From the NCBI GenBank assembly GCA_954871525.1, contig OX940863.1, positions 39,604,501-39,668,500 on the forward strand: a stretch of 64,000 nucleotides of DNA, read 5' to 3'. The translations under genes and the position numbers were made by a program. This DNA is from Parietaria judaica (taxonomy: Eukaryota > Streptophyta > Magnoliopsida > Rosales > Urticaceae). Below are positions 1 to 11,451 of this stretch, one piece after another (within the stretch, counting starts at the first letter, position 1; each line of letters opens with the position of its first letter). Below the pieces are notes generated by a model, which was not told the DNA's origin, ran no database searches, and saw only the letters and a list, made by a program, of their open reading frames with translations.

Positions 1-828
1 TTGTGTTTGATTTATCTCTGCCTCGCTGATTTTACCTCACGACTAAAAAAAATCACATTTTTCTATGATTCTCAACGGTATATACTATAACTGTTTACTG
101 TTCTTCACGAGCTATTCAAGATATTTTTGCAATTTCTACTTGCTCAATATTTGAACGTAAATGAGCATATATATTTCTACTCAATTACTTAGTTGATCTA
201 GCATATGTTAATATTTTATAATTTACAATAAATACTTCAAACTATATTTATATATATGTATAGAGAAATTATTACATGTTGAGAGGTTTCTTACATACCG
301 TGGGTAACTTGGATAAGTTTTATTATATGCAAATAGTTATTATTTCAAGTTTGATTGTTTTTGCATGTTGTGTATGTATATTTTTCATTTTTGTTTTGGT
401 CTGTTTTTATTCTCTCAGTAAGAAAAACCGAAGTAATTTCTTATAACATTTCATTTGAGTGGTTATTGAACCATTTATAGGACAGTTTGATAATTTTATA
501 TTTCAAAAGCAACACATGATAATTCCAATCTCATCAATTGTAAGTTGAATGGCTAATTTATGATAATATATTAAGAAATAACATATTAATGATAATTTCA
601 TGTATTATTGTTTTCTTACTTATAGATTATTTCTCAAATTAAGACAGATTCTTCTATTTTACATCCCTACTTATTTTAAAGACAAAGATTTCTCCTACCG
701 GTCAATTTTTTTTCTTCTTTCAAATTTAATATATTTATAAATGTATATGTGCAACTTTATAACATAAAAACGACTAAAAATACCAAAAAGTTTTATCTAA
801 ATATACATATAGAAGATTACTTTCGCCA
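1..828. other. AT-rich DNA, probably body of a Helitron-like element
   Basis: No gene is recognisable here. The stretch is AT-rich without long open frames. It leads into a Helitron-type 3' terminus at 829-856, so at least its right part may be the inside of a non-autonomous Helitron. I could not find a 5' terminus, which would only be a TC dinucleotide in a family-specific context. Confidence 0.3.
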
Positions 829-856
829 CCGCGCGAAGCGCGGTGCCGTCCACTAG
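829..856 (+). mobile_element. Helitron-like 3' terminus
   Basis: A perfect 6-bp stem with a 3-nt loop (CCGCGC GAA GCGCGG, 829-843) is followed 9 nt later by CTAG at 853-856 and then T. A short GC hairpin about 10 nt before a terminal CTRR, inserted before T, is the known signature of plant Helitron 3' ends. No Rep/helicase coding is visible, so the element would be non-autonomous. The 5' end is not identified. Confidence 0.6.
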
Positions 857-857
857 T

Positions 858-2081
858 TTGAGTAATGACAACATAATGATAAACATATAAAGGCAAAAGT
901 AATATAAAGATAAAATTACAAAGGCAAGAGTTCGATATAACGGGTAAAAAGCTTCATTATAAGGACAAAAATACAAAGTCAGAAATGTTAAAAAATGTTT
1001 GTCAAGAATATATGTAGATGCAGGTCCCTTCTCATCTTCATGTGTGTCTTACTAGGGTTTTTCTTTTAATATTTAAGCTAGGGTTTTTCTTTTAATATTA
1101 AGACGTTTGAATGTTAATGTAGGTATGAGATTTCGAAAGGGTGTTTGAGAACTTATGCATGAAATAGTATGAATTTATTTTGAATAAATATGAAATTTTC
1201 TCAACCGAAGGTCAAATTTAAAAATAAAAAATATTTAAGAAAAACAGTACTTAAACAAAAAAAATTATTGCAAAAAACGTAATAAAAGAAAAGAAGTTTA
1301 TTACACTTGATTTTAGAACCTTAGGGTTAAGAGTCGATGAAAATAAAATTAAAGAATAAAAATAAAATTCTCACTGAAAGACGCAACAAGAAAATAAAAT
1401 TAAAGAAAGAAAATAAAATTCTCATGAAAGCAACAAGAATATAAAGCACAACACGTTACGAGGGTGTTGAGAAGTCCCGTCAGTTAATAATTTGAATTTG
1501 AGTTTAGATCATCGAGACCTTAAAAGAGAACGAAATTCAGAATGGAATGGTTTTGATCATCGATTTATTAGTAAAAAAACCTTATCGGACATTTGGATTG
1601 CCTCTACGTGAGAGTTGAACCCTCGATGGGACAATTCACCCGCCGGTTTTACCAATTTTCTCAGTTCGTTAAAAGAATGAAATTGGCTGATATTCCTAGC
1701 GAGCGACAACTCGGTAGGCCGCCCAATTAACTTGGAGTACATTTGCTACCTACAGATACTTAGCTGGCCTAAAAAAAAAAACAGAAGAATGTGATACAAT
1801 GTAGCAACCAGAACCTACATCTTAAACCTTGGAAAGAATCCAAGAAGAGAACTAACAAACAGACTGCTCCTCCTAGTGAAAGAGCTTTATACACATCCTA
1901 AGGACGACATTCAAATCAAGGTCCCAAAATTTAAAAGACAAGACCGCTACAACAGATTTCTTGGAAAAGAAACGACCACAACAAATGTCAACCAAGAGAC
2001 CCGAGAAACCATTTTCAAGCAACCTGGTCAGAGAGGATCACAGCACTCGCCCACAAGCACGTTCGGCGATGGGGCGAGGAA
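858..2081. other. intergenic DNA and 3' flank of the UIEF-like gene
   Basis: Nothing with coding character was found. The right part, next to the stop codon of the minus-strand gene at 2082, presumably holds that gene's 3' UTR. Short open frames here lack family similarity and are not called. Confidence 0.3.
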
Positions 2082-4982
2082 TCAGTTGTTGGCAGGGCGA
2101 GGTCTTCTCCAGTGCAGCCTCTGCTGAGCGCCAGCTCGGTTGCGTGCTGCACCGTTCTTGCGCGAGAGAGCCCTCATCCTCTCCTCTTTCATGTTTGCAA
2201 ACAAAGAATCCAGAGTCTGAGTCTGGGGCCTCTGCCAAGTCACTTCAACACCCCGTTGCTGCGGTGCCGGCTGTTGACCAAATGGCAAAATCATCGTTGA
2301 AAATTAAAATCACGTATCAGTGCCGAATGTAAATACAGTGAGATAAAACCAAAGCCCATAATCTCAGTTCTCTGTTTCAATCCCCAATATCATTTTTTTT
2401 TTTGGCGTGCAACTACCTCTAATGTTCTATTAATTAGTAACATAATACTAACACGTTAAATTAAGAAGCAACTTCAAATCAAGAGTTCCACAAATATACC
2501 CCTAGCACAAGCTTTCCAAGTTAAAACAAAAAATGAAGGCACAGTTACACAATAAAATAACTAAATTGGAGATAATTTCAGCAAAAAAATTGAGAATACG
2601 GGGTATTTGCAATGTAAAAAAGTAGGCATCTGGACAGCAAAACATCGTGTTCGTGCAATAAGCAAATCAACATTCGCATCAAACTGATTCGAGATATCCA
2701 ACAAAGAAAACTGATTCCGGCTTATGATGAAGAATAACATAATTAAACATATACTTCACATTTTAACTGGATAATCATATCAAGAATCTATTAGAGATAA
2801 TAAAAAATAAATATAAAAAACATGATGAGAAGCATTTGCTATAGACAGACTAGCAAGGTACCTTAGTAGCGGCAAATCTTGCATTTCCAGGCCTTTGTTG
2901 CATAGGTGAGGCACCAGCCCTGCAACAATTCTGTATTAAAGACGATGTCTAAGTGAAGAACCAATCTTACCGAGCAGAAAAGAATCAGGGCAATGTGGAG
3001 CAGACTTGGTCTAAATTTGGGGAATCTTACCATTATATCTTCAATTAGCATCCAAGTAAAAGGAAAAAATACAAACTATTGAAAGAATAAACAGTGATAA
3101 ATAATGAAGTAGTGACTCCGCGGTAGAATTGTCTGGAACCCCGCAAATACTATTTCCTTCCGAAGTAATTTTTTTTTTTTTTACCATAAACCTATAACGA
3201 CTTGTCCAAAGCAGAAGAAAACTGGAAGCCACAACAAATAACTCTCTTCTACTTCTCCACAGTCAAACTCGTGGAGAGAAGACACAGAAGGATCTTCAAG
3301 GAATCTACATTCAACTTTCCAGACACTTAAAACATATGATATTGTGCGACAACTCCCCATAATTGGTATCCTTGTCAAAATCACTTCAAATCTTCGTGTT
3401 GTATTGGCAGGATTGAATTATAATATCGAAACAATCGGTCACCCCCTAATGCCTTCGAGAAGAGAGAAGAAAGCCAATCAACCGGTGATTTAGGGTCCCA
3501 CCATTACTGCCTTGAAGCAGGGAGATAAAACAGTCATCCACGAAGCATGCACAGAGATCAAGTAACTCGCAAAGTGCTGGCTAGTGAATGGGAATCAAAT
3601 CTCCTTACTCTTCATGACAATCATTACTACGAGCATCTTCTCAATTCAGATATATTATCAAGAGTATTTGGGAGGCCGAGGATAGATACTTAAGCAGAGG
3701 GAGAACAGAATTGCAGGCACAGCTCAGTCCCAGGAACGGGTTCTCGATCATCTCATGTTGCAGCCAGAAGCAACATCGCTAGGATAAAACAGACGTATAG
3801 CACAATGCTCTTCAGAGGATTAGAGCATCACTATTAATCTCCAATAAAATCATACTTGAACTAAGGAACATCACTGTCTAGCCCAGAATCCAGGGTACAG
3901 TAGCACCCAGTCAAAAGCAATCAACTTATGACCTATGAGCAAAAATGAGCTGCTCAAACCGCATGATGCTAATATATCACGAGCACAAAGGCTTGTTTGC
4001 TTTCCAAACGCTACTTCAAGCGTTTGAACTAAATTAGGTTTGAAGTTAAAACTTGATCTCCTTCAAACCGTTTCACCTACTGCACTTCAGTCAGTTAACT
4101 TGATAGCAAACACGCAGTTTATGACACTCGGAGTTCTATTTGGGATGTCATAAACAAAAACAATCAACATTTGAATAACTCCCATATCGGTTCTCAGGCG
4201 CATAAACAAGAAATTATAAGGGGGTTCCATAATTATTCAGTTGTAATTGCTTCAGTCTCAAGCACATAGCAGATGTCACAAGATCGTTGATCGAAGGACC
4301 AAAATTTACCTGCATATTGTTCAAAACATGTTTATTGGTTACACCCTTAAGTTTCAGTTGTTTCAAAACGTATTACACGATAGTTCGCATCCAGACAAAG
4401 ATCATGTAGGCAAAGAGCTCATCGATTTAACTACCTTGGTTTCCGACTAGCCCCCTGACTACTGCCAAAAGGACGACCACGAAACGGTGCATTTGCAGCC
4501 TTTCGCGCAACCTCCGTTGTTACCGAGAACTGGTTTCCCTGGTAATTTGACCGTTTCTTTGCAAGGAATCCCTGCCGAACCGAAGACCTTGAATCCACAT
4601 ATCGTCGAACCTTTTCTATTTTCTCATGAACAGCAGTTTTCAGAAAGCTTCGACTCTTATTCTGCGGGAAAAAAAAAAGGAAAATAATTTCCTTGTGAAG
4701 ATCAAACTTAACAATAATATTGCTGCAAGAAGAAATACAAAGGCGATGGAAAATAAATTGACTAACCGCAGGCCTCCGCTGCTTCTTGGATTTATCTCCA
4801 TTGCCTTTAGACATTTTGATAATATCTTCTGCAATTTCACGAAGAGATCAAACAAATTAGTACAAAATCAAAGAAATATATATATATAGATTCATAGATT
4901 GAAAGTGAGGAAGACCTAGCGTCATATCCATTTTCTTCTCAGTGAGAGCGATTGTCTCAGTTGTCAAAGGTTTGGCAGCCAT
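2082..4982 (-). CDS. UIEF: UAP56-interacting mRNA export factor (UIEF-like), five coding exons
   Basis: Nuclear mRNA-export adaptor, predicted to bind the DEAD-box helicase UAP56 and hand mRNA to the export machinery. Coding exons on the minus strand are 4916-4982, 4767-4828, 4435-4661, 2862-2919 and 2082-2270. All junctions are GT-AG and in phase, giving about 200 aa. Residues 18-28 read MDMTLEDIIKM, the UAP56-binding motif shared with ALY and UIF adaptors. The middle is basic (SKKQRR, KVRRYVDSR, RQGFLAKKRS). The C-terminal exon carries LDSLFANMKEERM (about 158-170), the conserved end motif of this plant family. The first ATG directly follows an acceptor, so there is a 5'-UTR intron. The start of the last exon is the least certain boundary, because other in-phase AG acceptors exist nearby. 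The symbol is from memory of the Arabidopsis UIEF proteins; I cannot tell UIEF1 from UIEF2. Confidence 0.82.
3990..4115. mobile_element. small MITE-like inverted repeat in the UIEF intron
   Basis: About 125 bp bounded by imperfect inverted ends: GCTTGTTTGCTTTC on the left, and the complement of GCGTGTTTGCTATC on the right. Size and terminal inverted repeats suggest a MITE inside the long intron between exons 3 and 4. No convincing target duplication was found, so the family is unassigned. Confidence 0.35.
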
Positions 4983-5505
4983 CTGCAGAGACATGGAAAT
5001 CGATACATAAGCAAGAATACAAATTCAACGAAATTGTACTGCCAAGGAAAATAATCAACTTGAAAAGCTCGAGCTCCACGAAAAATCAAAATCAGCGATT
5101 TCCAAGCGATTCTAAGTAAATCCTCAATCGAGAATCATAAAAAAAACAAGGCTGATAGAACAGAGAACAAGTCGAACAACGTATTTCCAAGCGATCGGTC
5201 CAACAATTGCGCGAAAGGAGATCAAAGAAGAAAGCGTTACCGATTCAGTGAAAGAAGAATCGGATTCTGAAGCGAAGCTAGGAGCAACTCGGAGTCTGCA
5301 AGATCGCCGAGTAGCGAGAAGATGAGAGAAATCTACGACCGTGAGAAGCGGCGGACTTCAAAGGTGATTATATTGGAGTAACTGTTCTTTGTTGAGGGGG
5401 TTTCAAGTCCGCTGCCAGGCTGGATCTCGAGAAAATATTGGCCAAAAATGACGTGGAATTTTCGATGTAATGAAGGATTTATTTAGTAAATGTTAGTATT
5501 TATAG
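4983..5505 (-). promoter_or_regulatory. 5' leader, leader intron and proximal upstream region of the UIEF-like gene
   Basis: A GT-AG intron in the 5' UTR runs 4983-5240: its acceptor CAG abuts the ATG, and its donor follows AATCG at 5241. Leader introns are common in plant RNA-processing genes and often raise expression. Only about 260 bp upstream of the leader-intron donor remain before a decayed hAT-like element starts at 5506. The promoter is therefore either compact or partly supplied or displaced by transposon DNA. No strong TATA box is obvious. Confidence 0.5.
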
Positions 5506-5614
5506 CAGGGTTCAACTTATTTAATTTGTCGATAAATCGTTTGCCGTTTTCGACGGATTTATCGATAACTTGCCGATTAATCGACGGAAAACTTATAATA
5601 CTGTAGCTTATCGT

Positions 5615-6286
5615 TGTTGATTTGGGACTTTGTCCCCTCTACAACGACAATGAAATTGTCTCTAAGGGACAAAAAATGACAATAACATGACCATGAAACT
5701 GGCATACAACGTTAAGCCCAATTACCAACCCGAAAATGACATTTTCATCATACGACAACGAGGAGGCCGACCACCACGATGCACGACGTGGGCTTCAGCA
5801 CGAAGATGGCCCATTACATCAAGGAAGGCCCATTCAAAGACAACACGTTTTATGGACCAGTCATCAAAAGACCAAGCAGCCCATTGGACCAGGCGTAATT
5901 TCCCCTATGTTGACCAACCCGAGCTGCTGCCACGTCAGAGAAGACCTAGCACTACGGAATCACATTTACACGTGGCATCCAATCAAGGCTCGAGGGGAGA
6001 GGCTCAGTCATATAGTCGTTGCATGGGATTAGGAATAGATACGTTGTATTATATACTATAAATAGATCTTACGATGTAATAGCAAATACACGAATTCTTC
6101 TACACAATTCTATACACAATTACACTTTGTATTCACTCCGTCACCAAGCAATAATATTCTTTTCATATTTACTGTTCAATTTACTTGCTGTTCATCGCCT
6201 TTGCTATTTTTACCGAAGTGGATTTTCCACGAATCATTGAGATCCATCATCTTCGACATTGTACCGAGGTGTTATCACTTCGTGAC
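5615..6286 (+). mobile_element. LTR-like insertion (possible solo LTR)
   Basis: The segment interrupts the ATCGACGG-rich hAT-like DNA. It contains a promoter-like TACTATAAATAG around 6053-6064 followed by a leader-like stretch, and ends in CACTTCGTGACA. Its neighbours on both sides carry TTATCG. I could not find a clean 5-bp target duplication with TG...CA ends, so the limits and the solo-LTR call are tentative. Open frames inside it have no recognisable similarity. Confidence 0.35.
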
Positions 6287-7024
6287 AGTTTATCGTGATT
6301 ATTCACATTAACAATCGTTACCGACACTTTTCGATGATTATCGACGGATTATCGACACTTTTCAATACTTTTCGACGGAAAGCTTATAAAATATTTTTAA
6401 GCTTATATTTGTCTAATTTTAAAAAAATGTGTTAAAAAGTTTCAAAATTAATAGCATGCCATAATATTTATTGGCTCTATTCTAATCTCTAATAGCATGT
6501 CATGATATAAAAAATAATATCATACACAAACATATGTAAATAAAATCATACACAAACACATATAGTTCCATCACATAAACTTAGAAGACTTTTGCCCAAT
6601 TATGAGAAAGTCCGAGTTAAGCTCAAATTTGAAAGTAAATTACACCAAAATCTCATATTATTATTTCAAAAAATATTTAATCAATGAAAACACCAAAAAA
6701 CAATAGATTACTTCACAAATCACAAAAGATAAACTTAGAAGACTTTTGCCGCAATTATGAGAAAATCCGAATCAAACACAAATATTCAAAAAAAAAATAT
6801 ACCAAAATCATAGATTAATATTTCAAAAAATAATTAAAGAAATAGAAACACAAAAAATTGAATAAATTACTTCAAAAATTAAAAAAAAAATATGAATTTC
6901 TAGACTTTTTACACAATAAAGTCAGGTAAACTGAAAATTCAAGAGCTCAAAAGCTCAAACATTCATATTTCTTAGTAACTATAATATTTTGAACCCTATA
7001 CAATCAACAAATCATAACAAAATA

Positions 7025-7494
7025 GGGTTAATGACGGCAAAAATACCCAAAGTTTGGTCAAAGAACCCCTCGTGTATCCAAAGTTTAAAAGTGGTGGCAA
7101 AAATACCCAAAGTCGCATTTGGGGAGTTGACCACTCCATTCTCGTAACGTCGTTAACTTACCCGATAACTCTGGCCACGTGGACAAACGTGGGTTGCTGA
7201 CATAATAATTTTTGCCACGTGAACGAGCCCACATCAGCCTCGTTTACGACAAAACAAGGAATTAAACCCCTAATTAATACTATTTAACACAACTAATTGA
7301 ACCCCTAATGATTACACTTAACAAAACAGATTTGTCCACGTGGCCAGAATTACACAGGTAAGTTAACGGCGTTACGAGAATGGAGTGGTCAAATCCCCAA
7401 ATGTGACTTTGGGTATTTTTGCCACCACTTTTAAACTTTGGGTACACGAGGGGTTCTTTGACCAAACTTTGGGTATTTTTTCCGTCATTAACCC
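7025..7494. mobile_element. Mutator-like MITE with long inverted repeats
   Basis: A 470-bp element with inverted repeats of roughly 165 bp: it starts GGGTTAATGACGGCAAAAAT and the right end is its complement (ATTTTTTCCGTCATTAACCC). A perfect 10-bp direct repeat, TAACAAAATA, flanks it at 7015-7024 and 7495-7504. TIRs of this length with a 9-10-bp target duplication are characteristic of Mutator-like elements. The central part (about 7190-7330) has no coding capacity. Confidence 0.88.
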
Positions 7495-8117
7495 TAACAA
7501 AATATGTACATTTCTAGTAAATTCCTAAATTCTAAACTTTATATACTTTTGCCTAACATGCATAATAATCCGAATTTAACCTAAATCTAACAAAATAATT
7601 ATAAAATAAGTCATCAAAACATGTTTTCATAAAAAAAATATTCATAAGAATGCAAAAAAACAAACAAAAGATGATAAAGTTCCAATCTTTACTCATTTCT
7701 AAACATAAATCTCATATGAAACTAACTCTTTATATTTGAACTCATGAAAATGCCCTAAAAATCGTATAAATGAGTATATATCAAAGAAGAAATGATTGAT
7801 TCATTAGATTTAACATTATAAGTCATTAATTTACCAAAACTACAAAAAATTCCAAGAAATTCGGTTTAAATATGAATAAATCAAAACTTTAGAAACTTAT
7901 GCCAAGAATCGATTAATCAGTGAAAATATGAGAATCTGTCGAAAAAATGGCAACTTACCATTCCGAAAAATCAAGTTTTCGTATAAGATTTGGTCGTCGG
8001 CTGTTGAAAAGATCGAAAAGTCTTGGTTTTCCATTGGTAAGCTCGAAAATCGTATAACCATACCTAAAAAGTAATTTTTTTATTGCCTGAAAAGTACCAT
8101 ATATTTTACACTGCAAA

Positions 8118-8869
8118 GGGGTGTACAAAAAAAAAAAAAAAAAACCCAGCCCAACCATTTAACCCAACCCAATTGAATCAAGCCCCAATCTAACCCAACC
8201 CAATTAACCCAATAAATATTTGGTTGGGTTGGGTCCAACCCGAATAAATTATCGAGTTGGGGTCGGGACAAATGCATTGGGTTGGGTCGGCCCAATTAAC
8301 CCAATGAAGCTTTTCTTTTTAAGTAATTTTATACCTTTTTATTAAATATTTGATGTATTTTAAGTAGGTAAAAACACAGAGTAAAAAAGTAGAACAACCA
8401 TTAAGTCTCATCTTTATGTTTAATTATAATTTTATATCTATGATCATGTTTCTACTTTATGTTTACGATTACGCTTCTAATTTAGTTTACGGTTGTGTTT
8501 CATACTTCTGTTATTGAATGTTTAGGACTTAATAATGTTTAGTACGTTTCATACTTCTGTTATTGAATGTTTAGGATTTAATAATGTTTAGTTTTTTGAT
8601 CAGTTGTTTAAAAATATTATATTAAATTTATGTTTATTGATTGACGGTTTAAAATTATGTGTTATTCGGTAAAAAAAAAATTATAGTTCAGTCTAATGAC
8701 CCAACCCAACCCAACCCAACCCAACCCAACCCAAAGTTTTTCGGGTTGAGTTGGATTAGGCCTTCAAAAATATTGGGTTGGATTGGTTTGCTTTTCTAAA
8801 ACCCATTAAGATCGGGTCGGGTTAAGTTTTTAGCTCGGGTGAACCCAATCCAACCCATACACAACCCAT
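8118..8869. mobile_element. hAT-like MITE rich in AACCC repeats
   Basis: A 752-bp segment starting GGGGTGTAC and ending TACACAACCCAT, so the ends are imperfect inverted repeats. It is flanked by a perfect 8-bp direct repeat, ACTGCAAA, at 8110-8117 and 8870-8877. Strand-asymmetric runs of AACCC (left, and at 8700-8732) and GGGTTGGGT occur near both ends. An 8-bp duplication and GGGGTGT-type ends fit non-autonomous hAT elements. No transposase is present. Confidence 0.75.
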
Positions 8870-9013
8870 ACTGCAAATAGCGAAAATCGACTAGTAAGAT
8901 GTTTTTCGATTTTCGCCGAAAAGTTCATAAAACGATAACTAGTGTGACCGAATATTTACCGATGACTACCGGTAAGACCGAAAATCGACGAAAAGTCAAA
9001 CTTTAGTTTATAG

Positions 9014-9678
9014 TATTTATATGTTTTTTTTTTTACTGAGTTAATTAACTGAGACCACTTTTGGTACTGTAATTTGGTTCATCCCTTTATTATGCGGATG
9101 TACATATAGTATGCGGATAAATAAAAAAAATCATTATATTCATTAGAGTTAATTCATCTACTTTAAAAAATATTTATATTACGATTTGTTTCTGGTTTTA
9201 TAAAAAAGAACCAAACTTCTGAAATTTCACCAAAGTTTGCCATCTTTTTTCTCTTTTCCATCAAAAGGGTACAACCAGTTTTCTCACCATGTATAGAAGA
9301 AGCATTCCACGGCCGAATGCCACAAAACCGCAAACTCGCAGCCGTGAGTTTTGGACATGTCTAACAGCAATTCAAGGTCGAAATTTGAAAATCGAAAACG
9401 AAAAAGCATAAAGATGAATGTCCTTGTTGAACTGTGCTACTCATAACAGCATTGAAAACAATGCTCATCACCATGGTTGAAAATCAAACCTACATCATCT
9501 TTCAAACGAAAGGCATAAATATAATACTACATACTTTTGTTTTTCACGTCGAGGCGAGTTTCTTCTTCACTCGCCTCGATGTAACGGTTTTATTGCAACA
9601 ATCACTTCTTATTCTACTCTTCATGTCGGACTGGAAAATCGCCGCAAAAAAGAAGAAGAGGAAAAACGGAGTATCAGA
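9014..9678. other. flank between the hAT-like element and NDPK3
   Basis: No gene is seen. The part next to 9678 is presumably the 3' UTR and terminator of the minus-strand NDPK3 gene. A perfect inverted pair around 9548-9580 (GAGGCGAGT and ACTCGCCTC) could form a hairpin in that 3' region. Confidence 0.35.
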
Positions 9679-11071
9679 TCAGTTGTTTCCATAGACCCAC
9701 TTCTCAGCATTGCTTGTGTAGGTCACTAGCTCCTCCGGCTTGAACCACAGGCTGATCTCGTCTTTCGCGGTCTCAGGGCCGTCACTGCCGTGAATGATGT
9801 TTCTGCATACAAAAGAAAAATGACGCAACAGTAATGCATGAGAATGGCCTCACGGAATCGTGTTTAGAGCTTGAAACTAAATTGGTGTGAGCTTTACCTT
9901 CCAACGACAACGGCGAGGTCGCCTCGGATGGTTCCGGGCTCGGATTTTTGGGGATCAGTAGCGCCAATTAGCTTTCGGCCATACTTGATTACACCCTCTC
10001 CCTCCCAAACCTAAGGAGGTCAAAGAAAACTTAGCGTTATGGTGTTTAAAAAATTTGAAAAAAAAAAAAAAACATTTACGACTCTAATGGAGAAAGTAAA
10101 GCTACATCAAGCCGTAATAAGCACCGACGTAGCATTGATCTCGTGTCGACAACAAAAATAATTATCTTAGAACATGAGAGGAATTATGGTTGAACAAATT
10201 ATTTGTCTTTGTTTTCGGTTTATGTGAAAGAAATCTTGATTTCCTTCCTTCAAAAGCTGCAAAACATGCTTAATCAGGCTTAATGGTACTGAGTCTGACC
10301 ATTGCAATGACTGGCCCGGAGCTAAGGAAGTCGCATAGGCCATTGAAGAAAGGCCTTGCCGACAGATCGTGATAATGCTTCTCGGCGAAGTCCTTTGAGG
10401 GAATGACGACCTTTATGCCGACGAGTTTGAAACCTTTCCGCTCAAATCTGGCAACAATCTCAGAAATCTGAAATAGAAAATTTCTCCGGAGAGTAAGAAG
10501 ATGGAATACAAGCAATTCATATGGGCACAAAAGTTTTGTAGTTAACATACCAATCCTCGTTGCACTCCGTCGGGCTTGATAGCAATAAAAGTGCGTTCGA
10601 ACTGGATAGAAAATAAATTTCAGAACAGACAGAAACAAATGTACGTTTGAAAACGAAAAAAAAGAAAAAGAAAAAAGAAAAGGAATATGAAACGGTTAGA
10701 GTACCTCTGCAGCGTGAACTTCCTGGTCCAGGAGCATGTAAGCTGCAAAAGAGATAATAAACTCAATAAACCAAAATTATTTTGAGCTAAACAAAGGTGA
10801 AACCGAGACAGAGAACTGGGAATTTGATGATTTTTCCTCAAGGACCCGGTTTTTTGGTATTGAAAACTCCTCCTGGTCTTAGTTTTGATTGTCCAATGGG
10901 TCTTACCAGCAGCAGGGAGAGCAAGAGCTCCAGAGATCCATGCCCTGTATGCATTCTCAGCACCAAACTTTGATGTCACCAATCCCGCGTTTCCCCTCCC
11001 CAATACCGCCGTGGCCGCAGCTACAGCTCGTCCTTCTGCAAATTAAACAGACATCATGAGTACTTGTAATT

Positions 11072-11122
<51 letters not shown>

Positions 11123-11418
11123 CATGTATATACACATATAGGTGCATGAAAAGCAAGCAAGTTTTTCAGAAAGCTTGCTCTCTACTCTCTGTTCGAATTT
11201 GTTACTCTAGATATTATACATTATGACTTATACTATGTTTCTGAAATTTTATGATATGTTATGTAACATAATGTTTCTAAATCATATATACTTTATATTA
11301 TTAAGGCTTTCCCCTGATACGCCTCAAGGCTTAAGTCTTGAGGCGCGGCGGGGAAACGCCTCGAGGCTTAAACAAGCTTTTTTAAAATTGATCACGGGTA
11401 CTTGTAATTTGCATATAT

Positions 11419-11451
<33 letters not shown>

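Larger units (their letters stand above)
5506..9005. mobile_element. decayed hAT-like element hosting three later insertions
   Basis: The ends are CAGGGTTCAACTT on the left and the complement of TAAAGTTTGACTT on the right. They match at most positions, and nearly all differences are transitions. Flanking octamers ATTTATAG (5498-5505) and GTTTATAG (9006-9013) agree at 7 of 8 positions, which fits an old hAT 8-bp target duplication. Both ends, and the segment around 6300-6380, share repeated ATCGACGGAAA / CGAAAATCGAC motifs, tying the pieces into one element. No transposase is readable. The boundary call is an inference from a degraded TIR. Confidence 0.45.

Noticed and set aside
1557..1742. 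61-residue minus-strand frame with a tRNA-like patch near 1600-1640
   Set aside because: No family similarity, and the bases cannot be folded into a convincing cloverleaf by eye.
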